Origin: Palsa-504 sp963789225
GTDB taxonomy: Bacteria > Actinomycetota > Actinomycetes > Streptosporangiales > Streptosporangiaceae
DNA length: 64,000 nucleotides
NCBI GenBank assembly: GCA_963789225.1
Contig: CAWBKD010000036.1
Span: forward strand, 327,316 to 391,315
Reading direction: 5' to 3'
In this document: positions 24,079-32,390 of the stretch, one piece after another
Position numbering within the stretch: the first letter of the stretch is position 1
Layout of the letters: the number at the start of each line of letters is the position of its first letter
Made by a program: the position numbers and the translations under genes
Notes under the pieces: generated by a model
What the model was told of the DNA's origin: nothing
Seen by the model: the letters and a program-made list of their open reading frames with translations, nothing else
The model's database searches: none

Positions 24079-24993
24079 TTACCCTTCGATCACGCCGCGG
24101 ACGGCCGGGACTATCTCGCTGGCCCAGCGGGCCAGCGCCTGGGCGGCGGGGGTCTCGTCCGTGCTGCGGAAGATGAAGCCGCGGGCGCCGTATTCGAGGA
24201 CCGCGTCGGTCAGCTCGTCGACCCACTGCTGTTCCGAGCCGCCGATCCAGCGCCCGTCGTCGCCGCGGGTGACCGCGAGCGGCTCACGCGTGATGCGGCC
24301 GCCAAAATTGAAGATGTCGGCGATCTCCGCCGGATCCCGGCCCGCCTCAGCCGCGGCATCGTCGATCTTGGGCCGGGACTCGCGGTACAGCTTGCTCTTC
24401 CAGTCCGAACCGCCAGGCACGACCCAGCCGTCGGCGGCCCGGCCCGTGACGGCCAGCGATTTCGGTCCGACCGAGCCGGTCCAGATCGGCGGCGCCGGGA
24501 TGCCGGCCGGGTCCAGGCCGGACACGTGGTAGATCTCCCCGTCGAAGGTCACAGGCCCGTCTGAAGCGGACAGCGCCCGGATCAGCGTGATGGCCTCGTC
24601 CAGGGCGCGCACCGCGGAACCGGGGTCCAGCCGGGGCACCCCCTGTTTCACGATCATGTCCCAGATCGCCCCCGCCCCGATCCCGAGCACGATCCGGCCT
24701 CCGGACAGCGCGGACAGCGACGTGATCGTGCGGGCCAGCACGGGTGCGAGACGGCTCGGCAGGTTGGTCACCGCGACCGCGCCCGTGATCCGCTCGGTCC
24801 GGCCCAGGAGGAATGACACCAGCGCGTACGCGTCCAGCTTCTCGCCGAAATACGGGTGATCGGCGACGGTGAACAGGTCGAGGCCCTCCCGGTCCGCGTA
24901 AGCGACGAGCCGCGCGGACTCAGCCGCGCTGGCCACATCCGCGCCGTTCCAGGCGCCCAGACCGGTACCGAACCACACCTTCTGCTCTGCCAT
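24079..24993 (-). CDS. LLM-class (luciferase-like) oxidoreductase, probably F420-dependent
   Basis: A 304-residue TIM-barrel flavin/F420 oxidoreductase. It has an FTVADHPYFGEK segment near residue 40, the GRIVLGIGAGAI strand, and IPAPPIWTGSVGPKSL, all usual in the F420-dependent branch. The start at 24993 is chosen for its GGAGGA site; an ATG at 25023 lacks one. Substrate is not deducible. It stands alone between convergent and same-strand genes. The 129 bases between the topoisomerase stop and this stop hold nothing I can support. Confidence 0.85.
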   Translation of the reverse strand: MAEQKVWFGTGLGAWNGADVASAAESARLVAYADREGLDLFTVADHPYFGEKLDAYALVSFLLGRTERITGAVAVTNLPSRLAPVLARTITSLSALSGGRIVLGIGAGAIWDMIVKQGVPRLDPGSAVRALDEAITLIRALSASDGPVTFDGEIYHVSGLDPAGIPAPPIWTGSVGPKSLAVTGRAADGWVVPGGSDWKSKLYRESRPKIDDAAAEAGRDPAEIADIFNFGGRITREPLAVTRGDDGRWIGGSEQQWVDELTDAVLEYGARGFIFRSTDETPAAQALARWASEIVPAVRGVIEG

Positions 24994-25041
24994 GAGCGGT
25001 CCTCCTGCGCTTAAGTGGTTCACGATCGGCGTCAGCGGACG

Positions 25042-25509
25042 CTACAGCGACCGCCTCAACAGTGAATCCAGGTTCTTGAACGAGCTTTCCCAGCGCGCTC
25101 TGGCCGCTTCGCTGATCTCCTCGGCAAACGGACCTTGCCGCAAGTCAAGCCGGGTCTGGCCGGGCCCTTCCTCGAGGAACTCCAGCCGCAGCCTGGTCCG
25201 GTCGGCCGGCCTCGCGCTGCCGATCCGCTCGACCTCCTGGTGACCGTCGAGCAGCTCATTCTCAACGACCTCGCTGAGCGTCACCTCAACCTGGTAGCGG
25301 CCATCCGGGTCGTCGACGTTCTCCATCACGAAACGCTGGAAACCGCCGGGCCTGGCGTCGATCTGCACCGTCTCGCACGGCACGTAGAACCCGTCAGGTC
25401 CGTACCATTCGCAGAGCTGGTCCGGGTCGACGAAGGCCCGGTAGACCAGCTCGCGCGGTGCGTCGAACCCGCGCGACATGGTGATCTCGTGCTTGCTCTC
25501 GTCGTTCAC
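25042..25509 (-). CDS. SRPBCC (AHSA1-type) domain protein
   Basis: A 155-residue START/Bet v1-like protein with a hydrophobic ligand cavity. SRGFDAPRELVYRAFVDPDQ then CEWYGPDGFYVP is the family N-terminal signature, and the C-terminal helix is WESSFKNLDSLL. The GTG start at 25509 has AAGGGGAAG upstream. Members bind or turn over small hydrophobic ligands or act as co-chaperones; nothing here says which. Confidence 0.85.
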   Translation of the reverse strand: MNDESKHEITMSRGFDAPRELVYRAFVDPDQLCEWYGPDGFYVPCETVQIDARPGGFQRFVMENVDDPDGRYQVEVTLSEVVENELLDGHQEVERIGSARPADRTRLRLEFLEEGPGQTRLDLRQGPFAEEISEAARARWESSFKNLDSLLRRSL

Positions 25510-25541
25510 CGATCTTCCCCTTACCGTCTAGAGCCGGCGCG

Positions 25542-26462
25542 TCACCTGACGGGCGGCGGGGTGCCCTCGGCGCTGGCGGCCAGGGTCATGTCCCAGCCGC
25601 AGGACACGCACGCGTGCTGGAAGGCGGACCGGGCGAACTGCACCGCCGCCGCGTGCGGATCCGGCGCCGACCGGACGTCGTCCCAGTCCAGGATGTACTC
25701 CCCCAGCGTCGAGTCCCAGCGCGCCGCGGCCAGGGCCAGGGCCGCGCCGCCGAACTCCGGCGTGGCCGGGTGAGCGTAGGCGTAGAACGCGGCCCGGCCG
25801 TAGCGGGCGTCGCCCGGCCACCAGCCGACGGCGACCTCCTGGGAGTCCATCGCGTTGCGCATGATGAAGTCATTCGACGGCGGCTCGGCGGGCAGCCCGG
25901 AGAACAGGCTCACCGCCAGGTCGAACGAGCCCCACCAGGCGTTGACCGGCGTCGAGCGGCCGCGGAAGGGCGCGCGGTACGCGGCCAGGACCAGCGCGGC
26001 CTGCGTCGCCGCCGCGAAGTAGCTGGCCACCTCGTCCGGGTCGTAGTGCGCGTGCTCGGTGTCCTCGTCCAGTGGCGCGCTCCAGGGCACCTCCTGCGGC
26101 CTCGGGTCGATCTCCACCGGCCCGCCGAGGCCGCGCACCGCCGCGAGCAGCTCGCGCGTCACCTCGCCGACCGCCCGGTGCGGGGTCAGCGCGACGGCGA
26201 CGCCCCGGCCGTCGCTGTGCTCGGCGACCGCCTCATGCCGGCGCAGGTCGAGCGCCACCACCAGCGCGCCGGAACCGTCGGGCGCGGGCAGTGGCGCCGT
26301 TTCCCAGCCGCGCGCCGTCAGGCGCAGCGCCGCGTGCTGCAACTCCGGCTCGGGCGGCGCCAGCTTGACCGCCAGCTTCCCGAGCACCTGGGTGTGCGCG
26401 TGCAGGGTGTCGCACGTCGCTTGCCACTGGTCATACGAGACCGACGGCCAGGCTGAGACCAT
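25542..26462 (-). CDS. DUF5996 family protein
   Basis: A 306-residue protein with the DUF5996 pattern: WPSVSYDQWQATCDTLHAHT then QVLGKLAVKL at the N-terminus, the DPRPQEVPW segment, and NAWWGSFDLAVSLFSG. It has no signal peptide. Biochemical function of the family is unknown to me. It lies 32 bases upstream of the SRPBCC gene on the same strand, so they may share a transcript. Confidence 0.8.
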   Translation of the reverse strand: MVSAWPSVSYDQWQATCDTLHAHTQVLGKLAVKLAPPEPELQHAALRLTARGWETAPLPAPDGSGALVVALDLRRHEAVAEHSDGRGVAVALTPHRAVGEVTRELLAAVRGLGGPVEIDPRPQEVPWSAPLDEDTEHAHYDPDEVASYFAAATQAALVLAAYRAPFRGRSTPVNAWWGSFDLAVSLFSGLPAEPPSNDFIMRNAMDSQEVAVGWWPGDARYGRAAFYAYAHPATPEFGGAALALAAARWDSTLGEYILDWDDVRSAPDPHAAAVQFARSAFQHACVSCGWDMTLAASAEGTPPPVR

Positions 26463-26537
26463 AGCTGGCAGGCTATCGAGGCCGTGAGCGCGCGCTCAAC
26501 CGGGTCCCCGATAGGTTCGTGACGTGGAGGAGAACCC

Positions 26538-27749
26538 ATGGTGATGCCGCTGGCCGGCCGCATCGTGGCCGCGGTGATCGGCGGCCTGCTCGTGCTGACG
26601 TCGATGTCCAGCCTCATCGGAACGCTGATCGTGTCACGCCAGGTCAGCAGCCGGCTCACACGCTGGGTCGACACCGCGGTCGACTGGGCCTACCAGCTGG
26701 CGGCCAGGCACATCACGGAGTACCGGCGGCGCGACCGCCTGCTCGCCACCCAGGCGGCGGCGGTCTTGCTGGCGCAGCTGGCGGCGTGGCTGATCGTCGC
26801 GTACGTCGGGTTCGCCCTGCTGCTGTGGCCCTTCGCCGTCCACGGCGCGGTGTCGGCCTTCATCGACGCCGGGTCCTCCATCTTCACCCTGGGCTTCGCC
26901 GTGCCCAGCGGGGCGGTGCCCGCGGTGATCGTGTTCATCGCCGCGGCAACCGGCCTGGTCATCATCACGCTGCAGATCGCCTACCTGCCGACGCTGTACG
27001 CGTCGTTCAACCGCAGGGAGACCGAGGTGGCGCTGCTGAACGCGCGGGGCGGTTTCCCGTCCTGGGGCCCCGAGCTGCTGGCCCGCACCCACTACGCGCT
27101 CGGCACCGACACGTCGAGCCTGGACACGATGGGGGATCTGTACACCCAGTGGGAACGCTGGGCCGCCGACGTGGCCGAGAGCCACACCACCTACCTGCAA
27201 CTGGTCCGGTTCCGCTCCCCGCAGCTGCTGTCGTCCTGGGTGACCTCGCTACTGGCCGTGCTGGACTCCGCCGCGCTGTTCCTGGCGCTGTCACCGAAGT
27301 CCGCGCCGGAGATACCGGCCCGCCTGTGCCTGCGCGCCGGGTTCTCGTGCTTCAACCGGATCGCCCGGGCGATGGGCTTCGACATCCCCCTCGAGGCCGA
27401 TCCGGAGGCCGGCATCACCGTGACCTACGCCGAGTTCCTCGACGCGGTGAACCGGATGCGCGAGGTCGACTTCCCGATCGAGCGCGACCCCGAGCAGGCC
27501 TGGCCGGATTTCGTCGGCTGGCGGGTCAACTACGAGCAGGGCGCCTACGCGGTGGCCGCCGCCGTTCACGCGGTGCCGGCCATGTGGTCAGGCCCGCGAC
27601 GGCCTCCGGAGCCGCCCATCCCGCCCATCCGCCCGCCGGGCGGCCGCGACGTCCAAGTCCGCCAAGTAAGCAGAGTCCGCCAAGTAAGCAGACCAGCTCC
27701 CACCTGGATCGCTACCCTTCAGGTGGTGCTTACGAGGGGGAGAACATGA
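26538..27749 (+). CDS. Membrane protein with a channel-like pore segment
   Basis: A 403-residue protein with hydrophobic segments at about 7-32, 70-97 and 126-148. Between the last two is a short loop, DAGSSIFTLGFAVPSGAVP (about 110-128), placed and patterned like the P-loop of two-TM ion channels, but reading TLGF where potassium channels have TVGYG. The rest (about 155-370) is cytosolic with conserved-looking stretches such as GDLYTQWERWAADVAESHTT. The C-terminus holds a perfect 18-bp tandem repeat (VRQVSR twice). GGAGGAG precedes the ATG; the stop overlaps the next start (ATGA). Ion-channel function is inference. Confidence 0.7.
   Translation: MVMPLAGRIVAAVIGGLLVLTSMSSLIGTLIVSRQVSSRLTRWVDTAVDWAYQLAARHITEYRRRDRLLATQAAAVLLAQLAAWLIVAYVGFALLLWPFAVHGAVSAFIDAGSSIFTLGFAVPSGAVPAVIVFIAAATGLVIITLQIAYLPTLYASFNRRETEVALLNARGGFPSWGPELLARTHYALGTDTSSLDTMGDLYTQWERWAADVAESHTTYLQLVRFRSPQLLSSWVTSLLAVLDSAALFLALSPKSAPEIPARLCLRAGFSCFNRIARAMGFDIPLEADPEAGITVTYAEFLDAVNRMREVDFPIERDPEQAWPDFVGWRVNYEQGAYAVAAAVHAVPAMWSGPRRPPEPPIPPIRPPGGRDVQVRQVSRVRQVSRPAPTWIATLQVVLTRGRT
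27657..27692 (+). repeat. 18-bp tandem duplication at the 3' end of the channel-like gene
   Basis: gtccgccaagtaagcaga occurs twice in a row (27657-27674 and 27675-27692), in frame, repeating VRQVSR. Confidence 0.9.
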
Positions 27750-28912
27750 CCGACCGGATCGGGGTGGCCGTCATCGGCGCCGGGATGGCGGGGCGCGCTC
27801 ACGCGCACGGCTACCGCTCGGCCGGCACCGTGTTCGGGCTGGGGCTGCCCGAGGTCAGGCTGGTCTCGGTCGCCGACGTGGACGAGGACCTGGCCCATGA
27901 CGCCGCGGCGCGCTACGGCTTCGAGCGGGCGGACTCCAGCTGGCAGGCGGTCGCGCAGAACGGCGACATCAACGTGGTCAGCGTCGTCGTGGCCAACTTC
28001 CTGCACCGGGACATCGTGACCGGGCTGGCGGCGGCGGGCAAGCACGTGCTGTGCGCGAAGCCGCTGGCCGCGACCACCGTCGACGCCCGGGCCATGATCG
28101 ACGCCGTTGAGCGCGCCGGCGTCATCGCCCGGGTCGGCTTCACCTTCCGCCGGTCCCCGGCCATCAGCGGGCTGCGCGACCAGATCGCCGCGGGGCGCCT
28201 GGGCCGCCCCGTCCACTTCAGCGGCCACTACTGGGCGGACTACGGCTGCGATCCCCGGGCGCCGATGAGCTGGCGCTACCGGGGCGGCCCCGGCTCGGGC
28301 GCGCTCGCCGACCTCGGCAGCCACCTGACCGACGTGGCCGAGTTCCTGTTCGGGCCGGTCGAGTCCGTCCGCGGGGCCACGCTGGCCACGGTGGTGGCCG
28401 AACGGCCGGTTCCGCTCGGCCACGTCGTCGGGCACGCCAGGGCCGCGATCGGCGAGGACCGTGAGCCCGTGGAGAACGACGACTTGGCCAGTTTCGGCCT
28501 GAGCTTCGCCAGCGGCGCGACCGGCGACCTGAGCGTCTCGCGGATCGCGTTCGGCCACCGGAACACCCTGAAGTTCGAGGCCTTCTGCGAGGAAGGCGCC
28601 GTCGCCTTCGACGTGACCCGCCCCGGGGAGTTCGAGATCGCCGCGACCGGCCTGCCGGAAGCCTCCCGCGGCTTCCGCCGGGTCATCGTCGGCCCCGCCG
28701 CGGGCGGGCTGGCCATGGACGCGGCCTGCCTCGGCTTCGGAAGCCACGACAGCTTCGTGTACCAGGCGCGCGCGTTCCTGGATGAGGTCGCGGGACGCGA
28801 CGAACTGCCGCGGTGCGCGTCGTTCGCCGAGGGCCTGCACAACCTGGAGGTGCTCGACGCGGTCGCGCGTTCCGCCGCGGGCGACTGGGCCGCCGTCCCT
28901 GTGGCCCGCTGA
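27746..28912 (+). CDS. Gfo/Idh/MocA family oxidoreductase
   Basis: A 388-residue NAD(P)-dependent dehydrogenase. Residues 1-125 form the Rossmann domain (IGVAVIGAGMAGRAHAHGYR), with the catalytic AGKHVLCAKPLA (Cys-Ala-Lys-Pro in place of Glu-Lys-Pro). The C-terminal sheet domain has GSGALADLGSHLTDVAEFLF with the conserved Asp and His. Family members oxidise sugars, inositols or related polyols. The ATG overlaps the stop of the membrane protein gene, and GAGGGGGAG precedes it, so the two are coupled. Substrate unknown. Confidence 0.88.
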   Translation: MTDRIGVAVIGAGMAGRAHAHGYRSAGTVFGLGLPEVRLVSVADVDEDLAHDAAARYGFERADSSWQAVAQNGDINVVSVVVANFLHRDIVTGLAAAGKHVLCAKPLAATTVDARAMIDAVERAGVIARVGFTFRRSPAISGLRDQIAAGRLGRPVHFSGHYWADYGCDPRAPMSWRYRGGPGSGALADLGSHLTDVAEFLFGPVESVRGATLATVVAERPVPLGHVVGHARAAIGEDREPVENDDLASFGLSFASGATGDLSVSRIAFGHRNTLKFEAFCEEGAVAFDVTRPGEFEIAATGLPEASRGFRRVIVGPAAGGLAMDAACLGFGSHDSFVYQARAFLDEVAGRDELPRCASFAEGLHNLEVLDAVARSAAGDWAAVPVAR

Positions 28913-28935
28913 GCCGGGCCCGCCCGGCGCTGGCC

Positions 28936-30696
28936 CTACTTACCCGCCGGGGTCCGGCGCGCGACGCGGTACAGGTCGACCAGTTCGAGGGTGGTGGTGG
29001 CGTCCTCAGGCGCCTTGTCGTCGCGCCAGCGCCCGGTGAACCGCGGGAATCGCATGGCCAGCCCGGCGTCCTGTTTGATCAGCCCCCAGGCCGCCGAGTA
29101 GTGCGGCGACAGGGTCAGCTCGGCGGACAGGATCTCCAGCACGACCCCGGGCTCGAACCACACGTCGGGCTGCTGCCTGGCGTCGACCCGGGCGGGTCGT
29201 TCCGGGTGGGCGAACGGCGCCAGCTTGCCGGGCAGCGCGGCCAGGTCGGCGTCGGAGAACCCGGTGCCGCACTTGGTCACCGTGCGGAACACGTCCGCAT
29301 CCGGGTCGTAGGCGGCCAGCAGCACCGCGCCGTAGGTGCCGGCCCGCCGACCGCGGCCGGCGAACGCGCCCACGATGACCAGGTCGACCGAGTCGGCGAG
29401 CTCGGTACGGTAGTCCCGCTTGAGCTTGATCCACAGCCAGCCGCGGTTCCCGGCCTGGTACACCGAGGCGGGGCTCACCGACTTGCACATCAGGCCCTCG
29501 CAGCCGTCGGTGATCGCCTCCTCGAACGCCGCGTCCAGCGCGGCCGGGTCGCTCACCTCGGTCGCGGTGGTCAGCCGCAGCCGCGGCCCGGTGGTGAGCG
29601 CCTGCGCCAGGGCGGCCCGCCGCTCCGGGTACGGCCGCTGGGTCAGGTCCTGGCCGTCCGCGTAGAGCAGCTCGAAGCAGAACAGCGCGACCGGCACGTC
29701 TCGCACCGCCTCGGCGATGCCGTACTTGCGCCGCCTGAACATGACCTCGGCGAACGGGTGCAGCTCGTCGGTGGCCGCGTCGAACGCGACGACCTCCCCC
29801 TCGATGATCGCCTCGGCCGGGCGCAGGCTCGTGGACAGGATCTCGACCACATCGGGGAACTGGCTGCTGACCTCCTCAAGCCGCCGGGTCCACAGCTCGA
29901 TCCGGCCGTCGGCGGTCTTGTGCGCCTGGAGCCGCATGCCGTCGTACTTGTACTCGGCCGCGCACTCGCCGCCCAGCTTGGCCAGGATCTCGGTGGCGTC
30001 GGCCAGCCGCTGGGCCAGCATGACCCGCACCGGGTGCCCCGGGCTGACGCGGATCTGCTCGACCGCGGCCAGCCCGCCGCTGGTCAGGGCGGACGCGACC
30101 AGGCCCAGGTCGCAGCAGATGTTGTAGGCGCGCTCAAGCACCGGCCTGGCCTTCCGCCCCCCGGCGTAGACCTGCGCGAGAGCGTCCAGGATGGTCGGCG
30201 TGCCGACGCCCAGCCGCAGGTTCCCCGTCACCTGGCGGACCAGGTACCTGGCCTCCAGCGGGGTGGCCGCCTTCAGCAGCCCGGCCAGCAGGTCCAGCTT
30301 CTGGCCCTGTGAGCCCGTCCCCTCGGCGTTGGCGATCTGGCGCAGGGTGTTCACCACCGTGACGACCGTCAGCTCGGCCGGACGGCCGACGGCAGTCGCG
30401 GCCAGCAGCTGCTCGGCGGTCTGGCCCAGGTCACCGGTCTCGCGCACCCGGGCGGCCACGTCCACGGCGTCGACGCCGGTGGCGGCGGCGACCGCGCGGA
30501 CGGCCATCTTCTCGGCCAGCCCGAGGTCCACCCCGGCGAACTCCGGCGCGATCAGGCCCTGGCCCAGGTAGCACACCACCGGCAGGAGTTCGGCCGGAGT
30601 CTCCTCGATGAGGGCGGCCAGACGCTCGATCAGCGCCAGCCGGCTGCTCACTTGCTCCAGGTCACGGTAGGCCTCGGCGACGATCTCGTACTTCAC
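28936..30696 (-). CDS. ATP-dependent DNA ligase, archaeal/eukaryal type I-like
   Basis: A 586-residue full-length ligase. The N-terminal DNA-binding domain (about 1-220) is helical. The nucleotidyltransferase domain begins with motif I EYKYDGMR, whose Lys250 carries AMP. Later motifs include IIEGEVVAFDA (III/IIIa region) and EGLMCKS and WIKLKRDY (IV-V). An OB-fold domain ends the protein. This three-domain architecture is like archaeal replicative ligases and some extra actinobacterial ligases, not the NAD-dependent LigA. It probably serves repair. It lies 25 bases upstream of the acetyltransferase stop's far side, transcribed alone. Confidence 0.92.
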   Translation of the reverse strand: MKYEIVAEAYRDLEQVSSRLALIERLAALIEETPAELLPVVCYLGQGLIAPEFAGVDLGLAEKMAVRAVAAATGVDAVDVAARVRETGDLGQTAEQLLAATAVGRPAELTVVTVVNTLRQIANAEGTGSQGQKLDLLAGLLKAATPLEARYLVRQVTGNLRLGVGTPTILDALAQVYAGGRKARPVLERAYNICCDLGLVASALTSGGLAAVEQIRVSPGHPVRVMLAQRLADATEILAKLGGECAAEYKYDGMRLQAHKTADGRIELWTRRLEEVSSQFPDVVEILSTSLRPAEAIIEGEVVAFDAATDELHPFAEVMFRRRKYGIAEAVRDVPVALFCFELLYADGQDLTQRPYPERRAALAQALTTGPRLRLTTATEVSDPAALDAAFEEAITDGCEGLMCKSVSPASVYQAGNRGWLWIKLKRDYRTELADSVDLVIVGAFAGRGRRAGTYGAVLLAAYDPDADVFRTVTKCGTGFSDADLAALPGKLAPFAHPERPARVDARQQPDVWFEPGVVLEILSAELTLSPHYSAAWGLIKQDAGLAMRFPRFTGRWRDDKAPEDATTTLELVDLYRVARRTPAGK

Positions 30697-30721
30697 GGTG
30701 CCCCCTTCGCAGCGTCCGGCC

Positions 30722-31345
30722 TCACGATCGGGGTGTGGCCATGGTAGGCGGGTCCAGGTCCTTGTCCATCACCCATTGTGCGTAGACGCCGTCCCGGCCC
30801 CTGACGCGATCGGCCAGGGTGAAGTCGACTCCGGACGTCTGTACCCAGAGCTGAGGGACGTCCTGCCACTCGGTCTCCAGGAGCGCGCAGTCGGCGAAGA
30901 GCGCGGCGATCTCGTCGCGGCGCGCGGGCGGGACGAACTGGAGCAGGAGACGTCCCTGGTAGCCGCACCGCTCGTAGAAGCCCACCGCCCCATCGACGCT
31001 CCCGAGCGTGAGCTGTCGCACGCCCAGGCTGCGGGCTCCTGATTCCAGCGCCGCCAGCAGCCCGCGCCCCAGGCCCCTGCCCCGCGCGGCGGCAGCGACC
31101 CCGACTTGATCGACCGTCCCGAGCCCGCCGCGCTCCACATGGCCGAGCGCGACGCCGACGATCTCCTCGTCCCGCTTGGCGGCTAGCATCATCGGCGACT
31201 GGTTGGCCAGCTGCTCGCCTGAGAAGCGGGGGCCGGGCCTGCCGGCCTCCTGGGACGGGAAGATCCGCATGAGGAATCCGTAGGCAAGATCCAGCTCCTG
31301 CGGTGTCTGGATCGGCCCGATCGTGAACTCGCCCACGACCGGCAT
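30722..31345 (-). CDS. GNAT family N-acetyltransferase
   Basis: A 207-residue acetyltransferase. The acetyl-CoA site is VGVAAAARGRGLGRGLLAAL, with an upstream core strand MMLAAKRDEEIVGVALGH and a later LTLGSVDGAVGFYERCGY. The C-terminal 60 residues extend beyond the single GNAT fold (LLETEWQDVPQLWVQTSGVD). Substrate unknown. It ends 26 bases before the ligase start on the same strand. Confidence 0.85.
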   Translation of the reverse strand: MPVVGEFTIGPIQTPQELDLAYGFLMRIFPSQEAGRPGPRFSGEQLANQSPMMLAAKRDEEIVGVALGHVERGGLGTVDQVGVAAAARGRGLGRGLLAALESGARSLGVRQLTLGSVDGAVGFYERCGYQGRLLLQFVPPARRDEIAALFADCALLETEWQDVPQLWVQTSGVDFTLADRVRGRDGVYAQWVMDKDLDPPTMATPRS

Positions 31346-31390
31346 TCTACGAACACCGCAACCAGGTGCAATGTACTCAGAGCACGCACC

Positions 31391-31434
31391 ACCGCCGTTC
31401 GGAATAAAGATCTTGATATTCCCGAACGAGCGGT
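31391..31434. terminator. Imperfect inverted repeat, possible terminator of the agmatinase relic
   Basis: Arms ACCGC-C-GTTCGG-AATA and TATT-C-CCGAAC-GA-GCGGT pair over 15 positions around a 10-base loop (31407-31416). It lies four bases past the agmatinase relic's stop and about 45 bases upstream of the acetyltransferase start. No T-run follows, so a factor-independent terminator is uncertain; a regulator site is the alternative. Confidence 0.4.
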
Positions 31435-31437
31435 GTG

Positions 31438-31746
31438 TTACCGCCCGAGCAGCATCAGGGCCAGCAGCTCATACGCGACGTGCGCGGCGGCGACCGTGGT
31501 CATCTCGGCGTGGTCGTAGCCGGGCGCGACCTCGACCACGCCGGCGCCGACCAGGCGCTTCCCGGCCAGGCCGCGCAGGATGCCGAGCAGCTCCCTGGAG
31601 GTCAGGCCGTCGGCCTCCGGGGTTTCCGGTGCCCGGGGCGCGTGGGCCAGCGCGACCGGGCCGAACCGGCGCCTGGTCACCCGCAGCAGCGGGTAGGCGA
31701 TCGTGTGGTCGCCGCCGATGGCGAGCAGGTGGCTGGCCCTGCGCAC
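31438..31746 (-). pseudogene. Agmatinase/arginase-family relic, 5'-truncated with a large internal deletion
   Basis: The 102-codon frame starts HLLAIGGDHTIAYPLLRVTR then RFGPVALAH, which is the ureohydrolase GGDHT region. It then jumps directly to APETPEADGLTSRELLGILR and VGAGVVEVAPGYDHAEMT, the C-terminal region with the PEAGGLTxRE motif. The intervening core, with the metal-binding DAHxD and DxD motifs, is missing, and a TAG lies just upstream of the fragment. So both the 5' third and about 130-150 central codons are gone, while the frame is preserved. It cannot be an active ureohydrolase. It abuts the divergent acetyltransferase-like gene at 31781. Confidence 0.85.
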
Positions 31747-31780
31747 GACGGCCGCCGCCCCAGAGGGCTAGGGTGGCCGG

Positions 31781-32230
31781 GTGACCGCTTCCTTCGTGCC
31801 CGACGACTTCGTGGTGCCGCACTCGCTGGTCACCGAGGCGTTCCGGCTGGAGCCGCTCGGCCCAGAGCACAACGAGGGCGACTACGCGGCCTGGCAGTCG
31901 AGCATCGACCACATCAGGTCTACCCCGGGCATGCAGGGCCGGTCCTGGCCCAAGCCCGAGATGACGCTCGACGATAACCTGAAGGACCTGCAGGGACACG
32001 CGCGGGACTTCGCGAACCGGACGGGCTTCACGTACACGGTGCGGGACACCGACAGCGGCGAGATCATCGGCTGCGTCTACATCTACCCCCGGAAGGACGA
32101 CCCGGGCACGCGCATCCTGTCCTGGGTCCGGGCCGACCGGGCCTCGCTTGACGAGCCCGTGTACGAAGCGGTCTCGGAGTGGCTGCGTACCGTCTGGCCG
32201 TTCACTTCGGTCACATACGCCCCGCGCTGA
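31781..32230 (+). CDS. GNAT-like N-acetyltransferase
   Basis: A 149-residue protein starting at GTG 31781. VTEAFRLEPLGPEHNEGDYA at the N-terminus, TGFTYTVRDTDSGEIIGCVY in the central strands and a C-terminal VYEAVSEWLRTVWPF suit the GNAT fold, although the classical RxxGxG/A loop is not obvious (it may be bypassed by ILSWVRADRASLD). Substrate unknown. It is monocistronic and followed by a repeat- and hairpin-rich gap. Confidence 0.65.
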   Translation: MTASFVPDDFVVPHSLVTEAFRLEPLGPEHNEGDYAAWQSSIDHIRSTPGMQGRSWPKPEMTLDDNLKDLQGHARDFANRTGFTYTVRDTDSGEIIGCVYIYPRKDDPGTRILSWVRADRASLDEPVYEAVSEWLRTVWPFTSVTYAPR

Positions 32231-32260
32231 ACAGAGGTTCCATTGGGCGCGAGTCGGTAA

Positions 32261-32306
32261 CGGGCGTTGGGGCACCCCGCACCCGATAGGCGGGCGTTGG
32301 GGCACC
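32261..32306 (+). repeat. Direct repeat in the convergent gap
   Basis: CGGGCGTTGGGGCACC occurs exactly at 32261-32276 and 32291-32306. The octamer-like CCCGATAG also recurs (about 32282 and 32334), and a third, degenerate unit overlaps the hairpin at 32345. The gap 32231-32390 holds no gene. Confidence 0.75.
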
Positions 32307-32344
32307 AAAAAACGGGGCTTGCGGGCCACCGGCCCCGATAGAAA

Positions 32345-32365
32345 GGGCTTGTGAGGCACAAGCCC
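32345..32365. terminator. Strong hairpin between convergent genes
   Basis: GGGCTTGTG and CACAAGCCC (32345-32353 and 32357-32365) form a perfect 9-bp stem with loop AGG. It lies between the acetyltransferase-like gene ending at 32230 and the GNAT gene ending at 32391 on the other strand, the place expected for a bidirectional terminator. There is no U-tract, as is common in actinomycetes. Confidence 0.65.
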
Positions 32366-32390
32366 CAAACGAGGGCATCGTGGCCAGCGA

